A DNA stretch of 64,000 nt from Periconia sp. R9002 (GCA_023627715.1 JAMAHW010000024.1:1-64000), one strand, 5' to 3'; shown: positions 1-11,890, counted from the first letter of the stretch. The notes: generated from the letters alone by a model not told the origin. A program made the numbers and translations.

Positions 1-27
1 CCCCCCTCTTAAAAACCCCTTCCCCCA

Positions 28-2599
28 CTACTCACCATACTTCCTCTTCAAACTCTCACTACTCGCCCACAAAAACTCCTTAACCCCGCCCAATCCGCTC
101 CCCTCCATAAACCTCAACACCTCCACCCGATACCTCTCCCACTCGACCTCCACGCCGCCACTCCTCTTTAACGCCTCCAAACTCCGCGGAGTAACCGGGC
201 CAGAATGCCGCAACACCACAACCTCCCCCTTCTCCAACCCCGCACGCTCCACCTCGCGCTCCTCAACCCCCTTCCACACGTACGCGGCAAGCGGCGCAAG
301 CTGCGCGTTCATCGAGATGCCGAACGCGGTCTGGATGGCGTAATCGGTGTCGAGATCGACGAGGTACTCGTGGAGGGCATCACGGAGCGTCGGGTGCGCG
401 TAGAGTCCGATGGCCTTGTCGCGACGGGTAGTTTCGTCTTTAGCCGTCGACAGGGCGCGCGAGATCCAGAGGAGGTTGTACATGTCGCGGATGAGGACGT
501 TGAAGGTATCGATGAGTGGGGTGGGGTAGAAGTCGCGGACGGGGGTCGGGTGCGTGTTGAAGGCGGTTTTGTACGACGCGATGAGCCCCGCGGTGCGGGA
601 GAGGGTGGTTGGGGACGGGGTGAGGAGGAGGAGGGATGTGAGGGGTGTTGGGGGGAGGAGGATCGGGATGCGGTAGGGTGTCGAGGAGGAGGCTAGGTAT
701 TCGTAGAAGGTGAGGATGGAGGAGGCCGTCGGGGTTTCGGCGCCTAGGGGGTAAGCGAGGAGGAGGGAGGTGGAGAGGTAGGAGACGTGGGATACGAGGG
801 AGGAGAGGGCGGTTTGGGGAGTGCCGTTGAGGGCTGGGTTGGGGCGTGTGGTGGGTTGGGGCGTTGTGTGGTTGATCCATTGGCGGAGGAGGGAGGTGTA
901 GAAGGGGAGGAGGATATCGTGGCGGGATGTGAGGGCTTGTTCGATGGGTTGGAGGAATGATGCGTATGCATTTTGGAAAGGCTGGATCGGTATGTACGAT
1001 ACCAGTCCTAGTATTGAATCGACGTCGGTCACGCCGTCCCAGATGAGCAGATATTCCTTCAGAAAGCTCTCGACAATAGGTAAAAGTTTCTAAGTATAGT
1101 CAGCATGTACAGATTGAAAAGTCGCTGATCTTTTTTTGAGTACCTTTGTGTATTGAGCATGTTTGAGTAACCCATCTAACACCTCTGAAAGAGCGCTACT
1201 ATCAACCATACCCTCTTTGGTAGCGTTGTAGTGTTCCTCGAGACATGTAGATAGCCATAGCTCGATGCGGCGCTCCAGAATTGGAGAAGGCTTCAGTTCC
1301 ACGTATTTTTGTAGCAGTGGATCTGTAAGGAACGAAATTAGCTGCCCGGGAGGATCTATCTTATCCAACTTCTCAACAAAATCATCCGCACTGTCGATTC
1401 CCTCCAGCGTCACTGAAGCCTACCGAAGATTGTCAGTGAACGGTCCCAGCGAAACGGATTCGTGTTACCAACCTCATTGGTATAGAATGTATGTACGTCG
1501 GGAATCAGTCGACTTTTGACGCGCTTGGGCGCTTTTCTCTGAACTCTGAAACCATTATGTACGCCTATGCTGGAAGCCGCTCCTGTCTCGCGATTTTTTA
1601 TGGCGAACAGCCGGTCTCGCCATTCAGAGTCCGGTTGCTATATTGTCTGTTAGTTTTTCAGACGGCAAGCAGCATAGCAAAACTTGAGTGGATAGGAGGG
1701 TAGGTGCATAACCGCGCTAAAAATGCTGCATATACTTACTGGGGCAAATGAATTGCGGCTCGTGGAAGTGCTCCCGAGAATGATGTCGGGATAGAAATCC
1801 TTGTAAATGCGGAGTAGACCTTGTAGTGCAGGTTCGTTCCCGAGACTGCGAGAGAATTCCAAACTATGTGGTTGTTAGTATCCGTAACATAGGGCAGGGC
1901 AAATTTTAGGAAGCATACAGATATTGTATTCGGAATGGTTTCACATGCTTACGGCGGGTGATTAGAGATAATAGGTGACATAGAGGAGTTCTATCGGAAT
2001 TAGTATAGACAATCAAAGTGCTTCGAACGGAAAACTGGTCACCTGATACTAATCATATCAAGCATCCCGAAAAGTACACCATAGAGACGAGAAAGTACAG
2101 CGGGATCATCGAGAATCTCGTGCACGATAGCAAGCCACTTGACTAGATTGCTTTGAGTGCCAGGCGTGGGCTTACCTCTACCTTGCCCAAGTGCGCCAAC
2201 CATGGTGATCACGACATCTGCGGAGACGCGTTGGGCAGGATAGAGATTTTTGATCAAATTGGTGACACTGGTCTGGTCCAGCTCGGTTTTCCTCGATACG
2301 ATTCGTGTAACTCGTAGCAACGCATCTTCATCAAGGCCGTGATCAAAGGCATGGTTGCAAACAATGTCAACTATTCCCGAAACCTTGATAGATCTCTGTT
2401 TGGCTGGCGTCTGTGATGCTTCCTCCTTGATTAGTACAAGCCGTGTAATCTTTCGTACGACGCGTACTCACCTCTATCTAGGGATTCTAGCGCGTCGTGC
2501 AAGGCCTCGGGCCGTTGTCCTGCTACTCAGTTCAATCGGAGACGTTCTTAAAGAAAGGAAGAGGAGTCATTATATCTTACTATCAGCAACAGACGGCAT
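28..2599 (-). CDS. mis6: Mis6/CENP-I family inner-kinetochore protein
   Basis: Seven exons by my reading: 2599-2581, 2519-2472, 2403-2043, 1863-1740, 1637-1473, 1419-1144, 1089-28, giving 684 residues, close to the usual size of fungal Mis6. The recognisable core is in exon 6 (DKIDPPGQLISFL, LKPSPILERRIELWL), which matches the Mis6/CENP-I signature as I know it. Exon 5 carries PDSEWRDRLF and the C-terminus continues in one long exon to a TAG at 30-28. Family members sit in the CCAN/Sim4 complex at centromeres and help load CENP-A; that role is inferred. The start (MPSVAD) lies in a 19-nt first exon and is supported because the join restores PEALHDALESLDR in frame. The exon 2/3 acceptor is the weakest join: the canonical CACAG acceptor a few bases upstream is out of phase, so GCCAG was chosen. 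The next gene downstream is outside the window. Confidence 0.85.
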
Positions 2600-4434
2600 C
2601 ACGTTACGTCGCTTTACGCACCGCAGAAAGCCGGGCAAACGGTGTAGGGGAGGTCGAAGGGGGTCATCTACTGCATTTCGAGAGCACACGGGCAACCATA
2701 TTGGTATTTACGTGCCTGGGGGGCGCCTTTCCGGATTGAGGTGCTAAGTCAGCATGCACCCCCAGATTCAAGCCTCATGCACCCGCATCCTGTGTTGCGT
2801 GCCACAGAAACCAAATATAATGATCAGAAATAATACGTGTCGTGGGCAGAAGGAGGCGAGAGGGCTTCTCTTTTTTTTCTTTTCTGCCATGAACGCACAA
2901 CATTTGCCGTGGGCTGTGTATCGTGTAATGCTTCGTGCACAAGAGGGCAGACACCACATCCTCGTTGCCCACCCCGAGACCCCCGTGAATGAAGGAGACA
3001 CAACCCAATGGCAAGCCCGACGCCATGATGCTGCGTAAAGTGCGATGATGCAGCAAGCACCCGCATATAATAGCCTGGGGTGTGGCAGCTTCAACACGAC
3101 ATGGCTTTCTTCCACACTCGAGGCCTGATTACCACGTTACACAAAACACCATCAATTCATCCTCTTCTTGGTCTGACTGGCTCGGCCTGCTTCATACGGG
3201 CTACATCCGCTGTCATCTCGCGACGTTTCTGCACATGCTGCCCAAAGCGTCCATGACCCCCGTGCGCCACTCGTCGCTATGCTCGCTATGTCAACGACAT
3301 CGTATATGGGGTGAATCCCTCAATCGTGCTCTGCTCTGGTCCCCGGTTGCCGGATCGTCTCGTTTCGTCAATGCTACTGGCTTGGTCCGCCGGCTGTAAT
3401 CGGTCGAAGACGTCCTGGCGCATTCGGAATGGGGGGAGGGGGTTGCTTTTCAATTTCAACCATTCGTCACCCTAGCATTCGCTAGCCATGTGAAGTCGCG
3501 CTCGCTCTCTTGATAGCCTTACGGGTGCACATCCGACGAGGTGGGGACAACTTTGCGTGACCATGCAGCACCGAGTTGTGCCGTCTGAGAGCCACGACCT
3601 TTGTGGCCTCTCAACGGCAACACGTACTGCAGAACCTTCTTCCCGCCCACCGTATTGGGCCTCGTGCTTTCCTTTTTCTCCCTAAAAGAACAAACCACGG
3701 AGACCTTCGCTCCCGGAGCAATGTGTGTGCAATCGATCCCGCTCGCTCATGCTGTACCACCACAAGGTCGCCTTCGATATTATTGTCATTATATTCCAAG
3801 AAACCTTCTCTAAATTAACCTCACAAACCGAACATGACGCAAATCCCATCTGCAAAGTCCAGGGTTCAATCTGCGATCCGCTGACGGTGGCACATAAACC
3901 TGACACTGTTCCTAAACTTCCAAGGTTGGCTAACACCATCATGCCCTAGACCGTCAACGCGTATTAATAAGTACATGTATTCGTCAATCGGTTGTATTTG
4001 AAACAACCCAATCCATCATTTGCACACAAGCTCCAGTGAGGGTTCCGTGCTCGTTTGAAACAGTCCGTAAGGCACCAACTACAACCTGCCCCCACGCCAG
4101 CAATTCTGAACCTTTAGGAATCCGAGCACTCGGCGTCAGAACTCTACGTAATATCAGTGCCTCTTTTCAAGGCTTATATCGATGAAAACTTTGAAACGCT
4201 GCTGCCACCAGTGCTGAGGCATTCGTATCCGTTTCGCTTGACCTTTCGTCTGAGTCACCCCTCTATCAACCCAGTAATAGTCAACGAAAGATCGCCACAG
4301 ACCCGAATTATCTCAGACGAAGGACAAACAACTAAGTCACGAGATAAGGGAAGAGGCACAGGGACATATATTGTTGCAAGGGAAAAATCAACACAAGGAC
4401 TTCATCAAAAATTCCAAGAACACCATTTGAGTCC
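2600..4434. other. intergenic, no gene seen
   Basis: Open frames of 60-115 codons occur on both strands but overlap one another, have no recognisable motif and no convincing splice sites. GC is mixed, with a short T run near 2870. It should contain the Mis6 promoter at its left end and the promoter of the small gene at 4435. I see no RNA gene or clear repeat. Confidence 0.4.
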
Positions 4435-5019
4435 ATGAAAATGGCTTCGATATCCCCCAAGATCTCCAACCTCACAATGCTCCTCGAATCCACTTCGACA
4501 TCCGGGAACGCAACCATCGTACGCTGTCCACCGCCAACTCTTTCGCGCCTTCAACACCTCAACAGCGCCGAAGTAGTCACCCTCTTCACCCCTTTGGTCC
4601 CACACCCGCCAGGCACCACTCTCGCTCAAAACATGGACCCCTTCGAGCCCCTAGGACGAGCCCTTCAGCGACGAGTCCGCCACATCCCCTACCGCCTCGA
4701 CACCGGCATGACAGAGACGCACGGCGACTTCCTCTCGGCGAGCGGCGTCATCGTGCTCGTCATCTGCGCCCCCGAAAACGTTCTCTCGTTCAATCCCCAG
4801 GCGTTTGAACAACAGCTCCAATTCTGCAGGGACGTCGTCAAGGAGGTGGAGAGCGGGAGGGTTATGGAGAACGTTCCGGTGGTGTTGCTTCTGGTGACGG
4901 ATGGACCTGCGGAGACGGGGCATGTGGAAGGTGTGGGCGAGTTTCCGGTCTTGCTTACTCTCGACGAATATTCGCCTCCTGCGCTCGCTAATGCGGTGAG
5001 ACTCATTTGTGGGAGGTAA
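4435..5019 (+). CDS. orphan protein resembling a GH3 C-terminal domain
   Basis: Single-exon frame of 194 residues starting MKMASISPK. The part from about residue 65 on (MDPFEPLGRALQ, RHIPYRLDTGMTETHGDFL, ASGVIVLVICAPEN, then FPVLLTLDEYSPPALANAV near the end) resembles the C-terminal alpha/beta domain of fungal glycoside hydrolase family 3 beta-N-acetylglucosaminidase-like proteins. That is my recollection of family pattern, not a search result. The N-terminal catalytic barrel, about 300-400 residues in the family, is absent and I find no trace of it upstream. It could therefore be a stand-alone domain or the surviving 3' end of a lost gene. GC content rises sharply in the coding part after about 4600, which supports real coding sequence. 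The start is the first in-frame ATG; the ATG at 4441 (MASISPK) is an alternative. Confidence 0.5.
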   Translation: MKMASISPKISNLTMLLESTSTSGNATIVRCPPPTLSRLQHLNSAEVVTLFTPLVPHPPGTTLAQNMDPFEPLGRALQRRVRHIPYRLDTGMTETHGDFLSASGVIVLVICAPENVLSFNPQAFEQQLQFCRDVVKEVESGRVMENVPVVLLLVTDGPAETGHVEGVGEFPVLLTLDEYSPPALANAVRLICGR

Positions 5020-6135
5020 GCCTGCGTATCGCGGCTCGTTTTCTTTTTTACCTCCTTCTTGCCCACTTTCTCAACTCTCTCGTACGTGGGCTGTTCGTTC
5101 CAAAAAAAAAAACACTGCTTTTATCTCTGGTATTGTTGTTTGTTTTGCTACACATACCCCTATTGTCGTTACCAATCATTTCATCCCTTTCATGCTTTTT
5201 TACCCTCCCTTAACCAATCCCGAGAGGTGGTGTCCAAAACAGAGAGCTCGAGATTGGCAGTTTTCAAACCTAACATGTATGTACATTTGTGATATGGTCC
5301 ATCATATCTTCATACGCAACCACACTACTATTTAGTTTGATTGGGCGGCATGACTTTGTATACCTGAGACTCGTGCTCTTCTGTTGCTTGTTAGTATTTC
5401 AGGTTAAACGCACACACGTTAACGAAAGTACATATACATTTGCAGTTTGATTCTTGCTCCAACACGTATGATATCGTAATATGTTTGACTTAGTCTTCCT
5501 CTCTGACAACCCGATGCCATCGACACCAAACATCGAATTATCAGCAATGATTCATGTTGACTTCCGCGTCCCTCCAAGTAGCAAAAATTTTTGATCCCCA
5601 AGCGATATGGAATCCGTATCCTCACTCTAAACACAAGGCTCATCATAAATAGATGGTTGGTCGGGGATTGAGAAACAGCCGCGTGATGATAGAACCAGAG
5701 CTCTTGCACTCGAGGTTGCTTGTCTTTTCGAAGAAAACGATTTACTCTTGTGTATGTAAGAAGTCTCCACAGGAGATACCTGTGAAATCCTTTCGATATC
5801 TGCTCTTGAAGAAAGTTTTGATAAGGCTTGAAAAAAGCCGCGATTGGTTTATTAGATCATTAGGTACGTCGTCTATGACTTGTTGCTCAATTACAAAGGA
5901 TTACATATGAATATCAACGCCGCCCCATGCAACCTGGTAGGACAAACAAAGGCAGAGTATAGGACGATACTCTCTCCCCCCGATTTTAAGTCTCGAAAGA
6001 TGGACCGCCCCGTCTCGTCATTTCAACACACCCACACTCTTCTGCCTAAACCTCACTTCACCTCTGCTTCCCCAAAAAATTATGCTCGCGCATTCAACAT
6101 CGCTACCCCAATGCAAAAAACCATTCACGCCCCAT
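5020..6135. other. intergenic, no gene seen
   Basis: T-rich just after 5040 with an A run at 5101-5111, consistent with the 3' end of the upstream gene. The remaining open frames are short, AT-rich and unrelated to anything I recognise. Confidence 0.4.
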
Positions 6136-6711
6136 CTACGGCTCCATGACCCCCCTTCCCCGTCCCGCCAAAGGCCCACTCATCATCTGCGTATGCACGC
6201 TCCCATCCAGCAGTGCGGACTTTGTGGACGCGGAAGAGGCGGCGGCCGCTGCCGCGGACAGGCTGCTGTCGTCGCCGGAGAAGTAGTAGAACATGCGGTT
6301 CGCGATGATGTAGACGTGCTCGGGGAGGTAGAGCGAGGCGGCTATTATGAGGAGCGAGAGGAGGAGGAACAGGAGGGAGTCTGTGCGGTTTTCGTTAGTT
6401 TTCTGGGGTTGGGTTTGTTGGAGCGTGTATGTGTCTGTGTATTGTTTCGTTTATGCGTTTTGTTTGGTGGTTTGTTTGTGAAGTTGGAGTGGGAATAAGG
6501 GGAACACGGCGGAAGGAGAGAACGGAGACGCACTCAGTATGAATTTCTCGGTCGAAGTCAACATATATAGTGAGAATGTGACTTCGTATTGGTATCTTTT
6601 GCGCTGCAGCCAGCGCAGCAGGGAGGACGGGTAGAGCATGGTTGCGACGAGGAGACCGGCTGCTGCGGTGAGGAGGAGGACGGTGGACACGGAGGCGGAG
6701 TCTAGCAACAT
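6136..6711 (-). CDS. small two-pass membrane protein, conserved-looking
   Basis: Two exons, 6711-6534 and 6380-6136, joining in frame to 140 residues. The N-terminus (MLLDSASVSTVLLLTAAAGLLV) forms one hydrophobic segment at about 8-28. A charged linker (KRYQYEVTFSLYMLTSTEKFIL) follows, then a second segment right after the intron (SLLFLLLSLLIIAASLYL, about 61-78). The tail is Ser/Ala-rich. The linker plus second segment looks strongly conserved and I believe it belongs to a family of short fungal membrane proteins, but I cannot name a function. The open frame extends far upstream of 6711 without another convincing start, so the ATG directly before the hydrophobic segment was chosen. The donor is CTGA|GTGCGT and the acceptor GCACAG|ACTCC. 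Head-to-head with the release-factor gene. Confidence 0.7.
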
Positions 6712-7115
6712 GCTGCAACCCTCAATGGTTTTATATAGAAGATGAGTCGGAGAATTTGGTTCGTGATTGTCGTGTTGGTCGTGAGCGCGCGAAGAGTGTA
6801 GAACAATGGCGGTGGTGGTGTCACTGGCAATGGGCAATGGCGGGTGGGAAATTTGGTGACGCTCCTTATCCATCCCTATCTCGGCGTCGCGGGCAATAAC
6901 CTCGACTTGGGTGGTGCTCCCCATCAATTGCGCACCAACATTCGATGCCGCGTCGACGAAATGCGCGCGCGGAGGGCAATTAAACTCGATTGAGCATTGC
7001 CGGCAGCGGCATATCCACAGCGTTCTACAATTCATCGGTGTATGCACTATGCTACCATAATGTCTCGTCCACACTATTACAAACACCCTTGATTCCCATT
7101 TCCAGAGCGCTCGCC
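6712..7115. promoter_or_regulatory. shared divergent promoter region
   Basis: 404 bp between the start codons of two divergent genes, so both promoters and 5' leaders must lie here. I see no clear TATA element. Minus-strand frame stays open through most of it but lacks coding character. Confidence 0.5.
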
Positions 7116-7700
7116 ATGAATCCAAAATGTCTCTTCCGCCTTCCGCTCCGCATCGTCCCTTCTCATGATGTCGCATCCCGTCTTTATACACGGACAACGT
7201 GCGCAACATTCACTACAACCCCCGGCGTCTCTGCGAAGCAATTACCCCCGCGCCGCGTAATCCCAGATTCAGAAATCATTGAGAACTTCCTCAAAGGCAC
7301 CGGGCCCGGCGGGCAAAAAATCAACAAAACGTCCTCGGCCGTCCAACTGAAGCATATTCCTACAGGAATTGTGGTCAAGTGCCAGGACACACGCAGCCGG
7401 TCGCAGAACCGGAAGACTGCGCGACAATTGTTGGGCGAGAAGATTGAAGAGCTTGAGCTTGGGGATCAGAGTCGCACGGCTATCAAGGCGAGGGCGAAGT
7501 CGAAGAAGAAGGCTAGTGCGGATAAGAAGAAGAGGAGGAAGTATAAAGCACTGGAGGGGGCGAAGCAGGGGTCAGAGGAGGAGGAGGAGAATAGCGGAGA
7601 GGAAGAAGGCGAGGAGAGTGTGGATGATACACCAGCCGATGCGGCGGCCGAGGAACCTGGAGATACGTCCGGCACCGAGGGCAGGGACAGATTAAGATAA
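7116..7700 (+). CDS. mitochondrial class I release-factor-like protein (GGQ domain)
   Basis: Single exon, 194 residues. The GGQ motif sits in GTGPGGQKINKTSSAV (about 68-83), followed by GIVVKCQDTRSRSQNRKTA, the hallmark of the RF-1 catalytic domain that releases peptides from stalled or terminating ribosomes. There is no codon-recognition domain, so this is the short type (human C12orf65/MTRFR, yeast Rso55) rather than a full RF1. The C-terminus is a long basic stretch (AKSKKKASADKKKRRKYK), typical of ribosome-contacting tails, then an acidic low-complexity end. Residues 1-45 are Arg/Ser/Thr-rich with few acids, consistent with a mitochondrial presequence. The frame is open back to 6990, but the ATG at 7116 gives the best presequence; an upstream start is possible. 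Confidence 0.85.
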   Translation: MNPKCLFRLPLRIVPSHDVASRLYTRTTCATFTTTPGVSAKQLPPRRVIPDSEIIENFLKGTGPGGQKINKTSSAVQLKHIPTGIVVKCQDTRSRSQNRKTARQLLGEKIEELELGDQSRTAIKARAKSKKKASADKKKRRKYKALEGAKQGSEEEEENSGEEEGEESVDDTPADAAAEEPGDTSGTEGRDRLR

Positions 7701-8999
7701 TGACATCGATTGGCTTGAAAGAATCTCTCGCTGAAAAACAACACCAATATAACGCGTTGCCGATGATCATCACTTGTAGTACACATCCACTGGACAGGGC
7801 GGGCGATTTTTTGCGTGTGCAGTTGCTAGCTATGCCGCAAGTAACTGGCACTCGCAACTTCACTCTCTTCTTCAACCCGCCGCCCACAAAGGGCAACGCA
7901 ATCAACGAAGGGATAGAATAAACAAGAAGGTCCAGCAAAAATTACTCCGCCTAGCTACCACAAGGACAGCTAACAGAACCTCCAATCCACGTTGTGCAAT
8001 GCGTCGAAGATCCCAGATTCCCACATCCATGAGCGTAGGCAACCGCAGAGAGGTAAGTATGAGGGAGGAAATTTGGGGACGGGGGCAGAGGCGTTTATAT
8101 ACTTGAGGAGGGGGACCGTGCTTGGGCGTGACTAAGCTGCCATGGTGAATTGCACGTGGGCTTCTGCCTGGTAGTCAATTGATGCTGAACGGTGAATTAG
8201 GCTTCTGCTCATCACATGGTGTCACGTGGTACACGGTTTCTCTCACTTCATCAATGCAGGGAGGAGTTGGCAAATTGGCAAGGGACCTACCGCGAGTACA
8301 AGACAATAGCCAGTAAAAGAACTGAAAGCTAGAGATGTGGAATTTGCACGATCAGAGGAATGTTCTAGGTTCGTGGACTCCATATGTGTATCTGCCAAAA
8401 AGTCTTCAAAGTATTTTGCCAGGTAACACAGCAATTAGTACCTACCCTGGTTCCTACTATGGCTTGACTTTCCAGTATAGCCCAAGCGTAGCACTCAACA
8501 CGCAACTAAGACGGAGGCACTCAGAAAATCAAAATCAATCTTAAAACATCACTCTAGGTAAAATACTGATCCAAGATCAGAACTCTTTCGTATGTAACCC
8601 ACATATTCTAAGGTTGCCAACTTCATGCAATAACTATACAACCATCTTCACAGCGAAAAGCAGGATATCGATATGTTAACTGCTACTTCTCGTGAATGGG
8701 CTACGAAACATTAGCAAATCCCTTGAATTACTCGCCACTGCTGGTTCTCTGTGATGGCCTAGAGGCAAAACACGTACGTAAATTGACAACTCATCCGTGT
8801 ATCAACTAAAGCAATGCAAGGTTGTTTCGTAAGTGCAAGTTTTTTAGTGTCTCAGAATTGAGCTGGGGTGAAATTTTAGACTGCTTTCTCATAAAATCAT
8901 TGTATGTTATGAAAGATAATCGTTGTCTCAGTAGTTCGCAAACAGAGGTTCATCCTGCGACGATGTGCTAGGGGCTGCTGAGCATGGACGAAACACATT
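7701..8999. other. intergenic, no secure gene
   Basis: No convincing long coding frame. A 42-codon minus-strand frame (8030-7902, MDVGIWDLRRIAQ) follows a TATATAA-type box on the same strand near 8092-8099; it is noted as a finding only. CACGTG E-boxes occur near 8153 and 8223, and GGTGAATT..GGCTTCTGC is repeated at about 8142 and 8191. Confidence 0.35.
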
Positions 9000-9020
9000 G
9001 TTACACAAGGCTTGTGTAAC
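9000..9020. promoter_or_regulatory. 21-bp perfect palindrome upstream of dynamin gene
   Basis: GTTACACAAG, one central base, then CTTGTGTAAC: ten-base arms match exactly. It lies 270-290 bp before the preferred dynamin start. A dimeric regulator site is the natural inference; no factor can be named. Confidence 0.4.
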
Positions 9021-9289
9021 CACGGCAATATGTTGAGAGTATCTGTGTGGTTGTTGCTAAGGTGATAAGGCAGCAGTAACCACCAATGGTATCAAGACAC
9101 GATTGAGATCGTTCAGCTTGTATGTATATCCCCCTTAACATCATGTCCAGAAGAATCGTGTGTCTACATCAACAAAAATCGAATACCATATTCAGCTGCG
9201 GACGCTGGACGCGTAAAATACCGTCAGGCATTCGCTGTTTTATATCTTTCGCATCCCACCCATCAATTCCCCATCGCTACTCGACCAGA

Positions 9290-11890
9290 ATGGCTGATAA
9301 TCCGATTGCCAATGGAGTCGCTGTTCCTGCATCATCTATGCCCCTCGCTGAGCTCCACTCTAATGAGACAAGAAGTCTTTTGGACGTTGTTGACAATTTG
9401 CGCTCACAAGGGATCAATCGATACATCGACCTCCCACAGATCATTGTCTGCGGCGAACAATCTTCTGGAAAGAGCTCGGTCTTGGAAGCAATATCTGGTA
9501 TTACGTTTCCTAGCAAGGATAACCTTTGTACAAGATTTGCAACTGAACTTATACTACGCCGTGGTCCCCCTGCACCCATCAAGATACGCATTGTGGCAGG
9601 GTCAGAAGAACGGTCAGAGAGCGAGTTAGAGAAACTGGACAGTTTCAGTGTTTCGGTTTCGCCCGAGGATTTGAGTCTCGCTGATATCATCGAGTCAGCA
9701 AAAGAAGCGATGGGAATCAATGATCTAGAAAAAGTCTTCAGTTCCGACATCCTGAGGCTAGAGGTCTCAGGCCCTGAACAACCTCACCTCACTCTCGTTG
9801 ACCTTCCGGGACTGTTTGAAGCCGGAAGCAGTTCGCAGTCAGATGCAGATATTGATACTGTCAGGTCTCTCGTGTTATCATACATGGAGCGTCCACGGAG
9901 CATCATACTTGCTGTGGTTTCTGCCAAGAGCGAATTCAACAATCAATCCATCACGAGGTACGCCCGCAAGATCGACACGCAAGGTCTCAGAACACTTGGG
10001 CTTATTACCAAACCGGATACTTTGGATGAAGGTTCCGATAGCGAAGCGTTCTACATTAAGCTTGCACAGAACAAAGATGTCAAATTTCGACTGGGCTGGC
10101 ACGTCCTGCGTAACCGAGACTATGCCTCCAGGAATTCTTCGTTGCAAGAAAGACACCGTGCTGAAGAACAGTTTTCCTCCACGGGGGTCTGGAAGTCCCT
10201 TTCTCCCAACACTGTAGGGGTTCATAGTCTGAAGCATAGGCTGGGAAAGATCTTGAAGGATCAGATTATATTACAATTACCTGATGTCTTGACCCAGATA
10301 CAGGATGGAATTCACGAGTGCAAGAACACGTTGAACCTTTTAGGGCCTTCCAGGGCCACATTTTCGGAACAGCAACGGTACCTCCTCCAAATTAGCCAGT
10401 CATTCAGCAACCTTGTCAAAGCTGCTGTTGATGGCTCATATTATGATCCTTACTTCGGCAACGCGGCTACCGATGAGGGGTATCAGAAACGTCTGAGAGC
10501 AGTCCTCCAGAACACATTGTCAGACTTCTCCGAGGCGATGCGCAGACGTGGTCATACCTACAGAATCGTTGATGAAGCAATCGAGGATTCTAATGGGGAG
10601 GATGCCTGGGAATATACATCTGCTGGAGAGGGTCCAAAACGAATTCCTCGACGAAACTACCTTTCAAAAGTCAAAAGGCTACTCAAACGGGGCAGGGGAC
10701 GTGAGTTGCCAGGTACATTTGATCCACTCATCATTGGAGACCTTTTTCACGAGCAACGAAAGCCGTGGGCGGCACTCGTGGATGAGTATATTGAAAGGAT
10801 AACCGGGGCCATACACACTGCAGTTCATGCGACACTATCACACATCACAACGCCATCCACCAAAGAAGAGCTATTGCGGCTTTTTATACACCCAGGCCTG
10901 GAGGAATTAAACACGGCGTTACGGAAGAAAGTCCAGGACATCCTGCGTCCACACGAGATAGGCCATCCAATCACTTACAACCATTACCTTACCGAGACCG
11001 TTCAAAATGCGCAGGATCGGCGTTTTCGGGATGAATTGCGGAAATCCTTGATCGGATTCTTTAACTATGCCCAGAGCACAACTAGCAACATACTGATCGA
11101 GGAACCATTCTATATCAATTCATTGATCGACACACTCGTAGGAAAACACAAGGCAGATATGGATGAGTATGCTTGTTCTACAGCTACTGACTTCATGGAG
11201 GCCTATTACAAGGTATGCAAAATTTCAAATCGACTTGCTGTTGAAGACGAAAACCATCTCTAAAATCACTAGGTTGCTCTCAAGAAGGTCATCGACGATA
11301 TCAGCGTGCTTGCTGTCGAAGCATGCCTAATGATCCCCCTTCCCACTCTTTTTGCTCCGGCAATGGTGCTAGACATTAGCGAGGAAGAAGTGGCCGCGAT
11401 TGCGGCCGAGGAAGAGCATTCAGCCGAAGAAAGAGCCAGGACCATCGAGAAGCTCAGGGTTCTCGAGACCGGCTTGAGAGAGCTGAAAAGCATGCAGGAG
11501 TACTCTCCTGCAGCAGGTGATCGTACGTTCGTGATCACACAACTAATACGTAGATGCTCACTGACATCAGAACCACCTACGATTCCGGACACGATCTCTG
11601 ATACTGGAGACAGCTCGCATGAAGATGCAGTTGAGGAAGAAGGTATGGTTCGCCGAGCGCGATTCTTATAGTCACTGACGAACTGTCTAGAGCCGTCACC
11701 ATCGCCACCACCGCCACCAGAAAGTCCAGAGCCAGAAATAGTTGCACCTTCGATAGAACCCCCTGCAGTCTACGAGGTTATGACTCCCCCGTCGATAATC
11801 CCAGAACCACCTCACCTAAGATTCTTCAAAAAGAAGAAAGGCAAGAAAGCCTCTGTTGGTCCCAGCATTGTACCCGAGCCTCCCTCATGA
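9290..11890 (+). CDS. dynamin-like GTPase with GED and proline-rich tail
   Basis: Four exons, 9290-11212, 11273-11516, 11571-11642, 11691-11890, giving 812 residues. Motifs in order: G1 GEQSSGKSS (about 58-66), the G2 threonine in LCTRFATEL, G3 DLPGL, G4 TKPD, then a long stalk, and in exon 2 a GTPase effector domain (VALKKVIDDISVLAVEACL; AAEEEHSAEERART; LRELKSM). This is the Mx-like group of fungal dynamins, which oligomerise on membranes. The last exon adds a Pro/Glu-rich stretch and a lysine patch (RFFKKKKGKK) before TGA, unusual but in frame. The frame is open upstream to 9122 with ATGs at 9122 and 9143; the region before residue 1 is Arg-rich and could serve as a mitochondrial presequence if an upstream start is used. 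ATG 9290 is chosen as the conventional MADN-type start. Confidence 0.88.

Noticed and set aside
2768..3115. 115-codon minus-strand frame
   Set aside because: Three overlapping frames of similar length share this stretch and none has recognisable features or a promoter.
6451..7209. 252-codon minus-strand frame
   Set aside because: Only its last part, from the ATG at 6711, has coding character; the rest is the divergent promoter and the antisense of the release-factor gene start.
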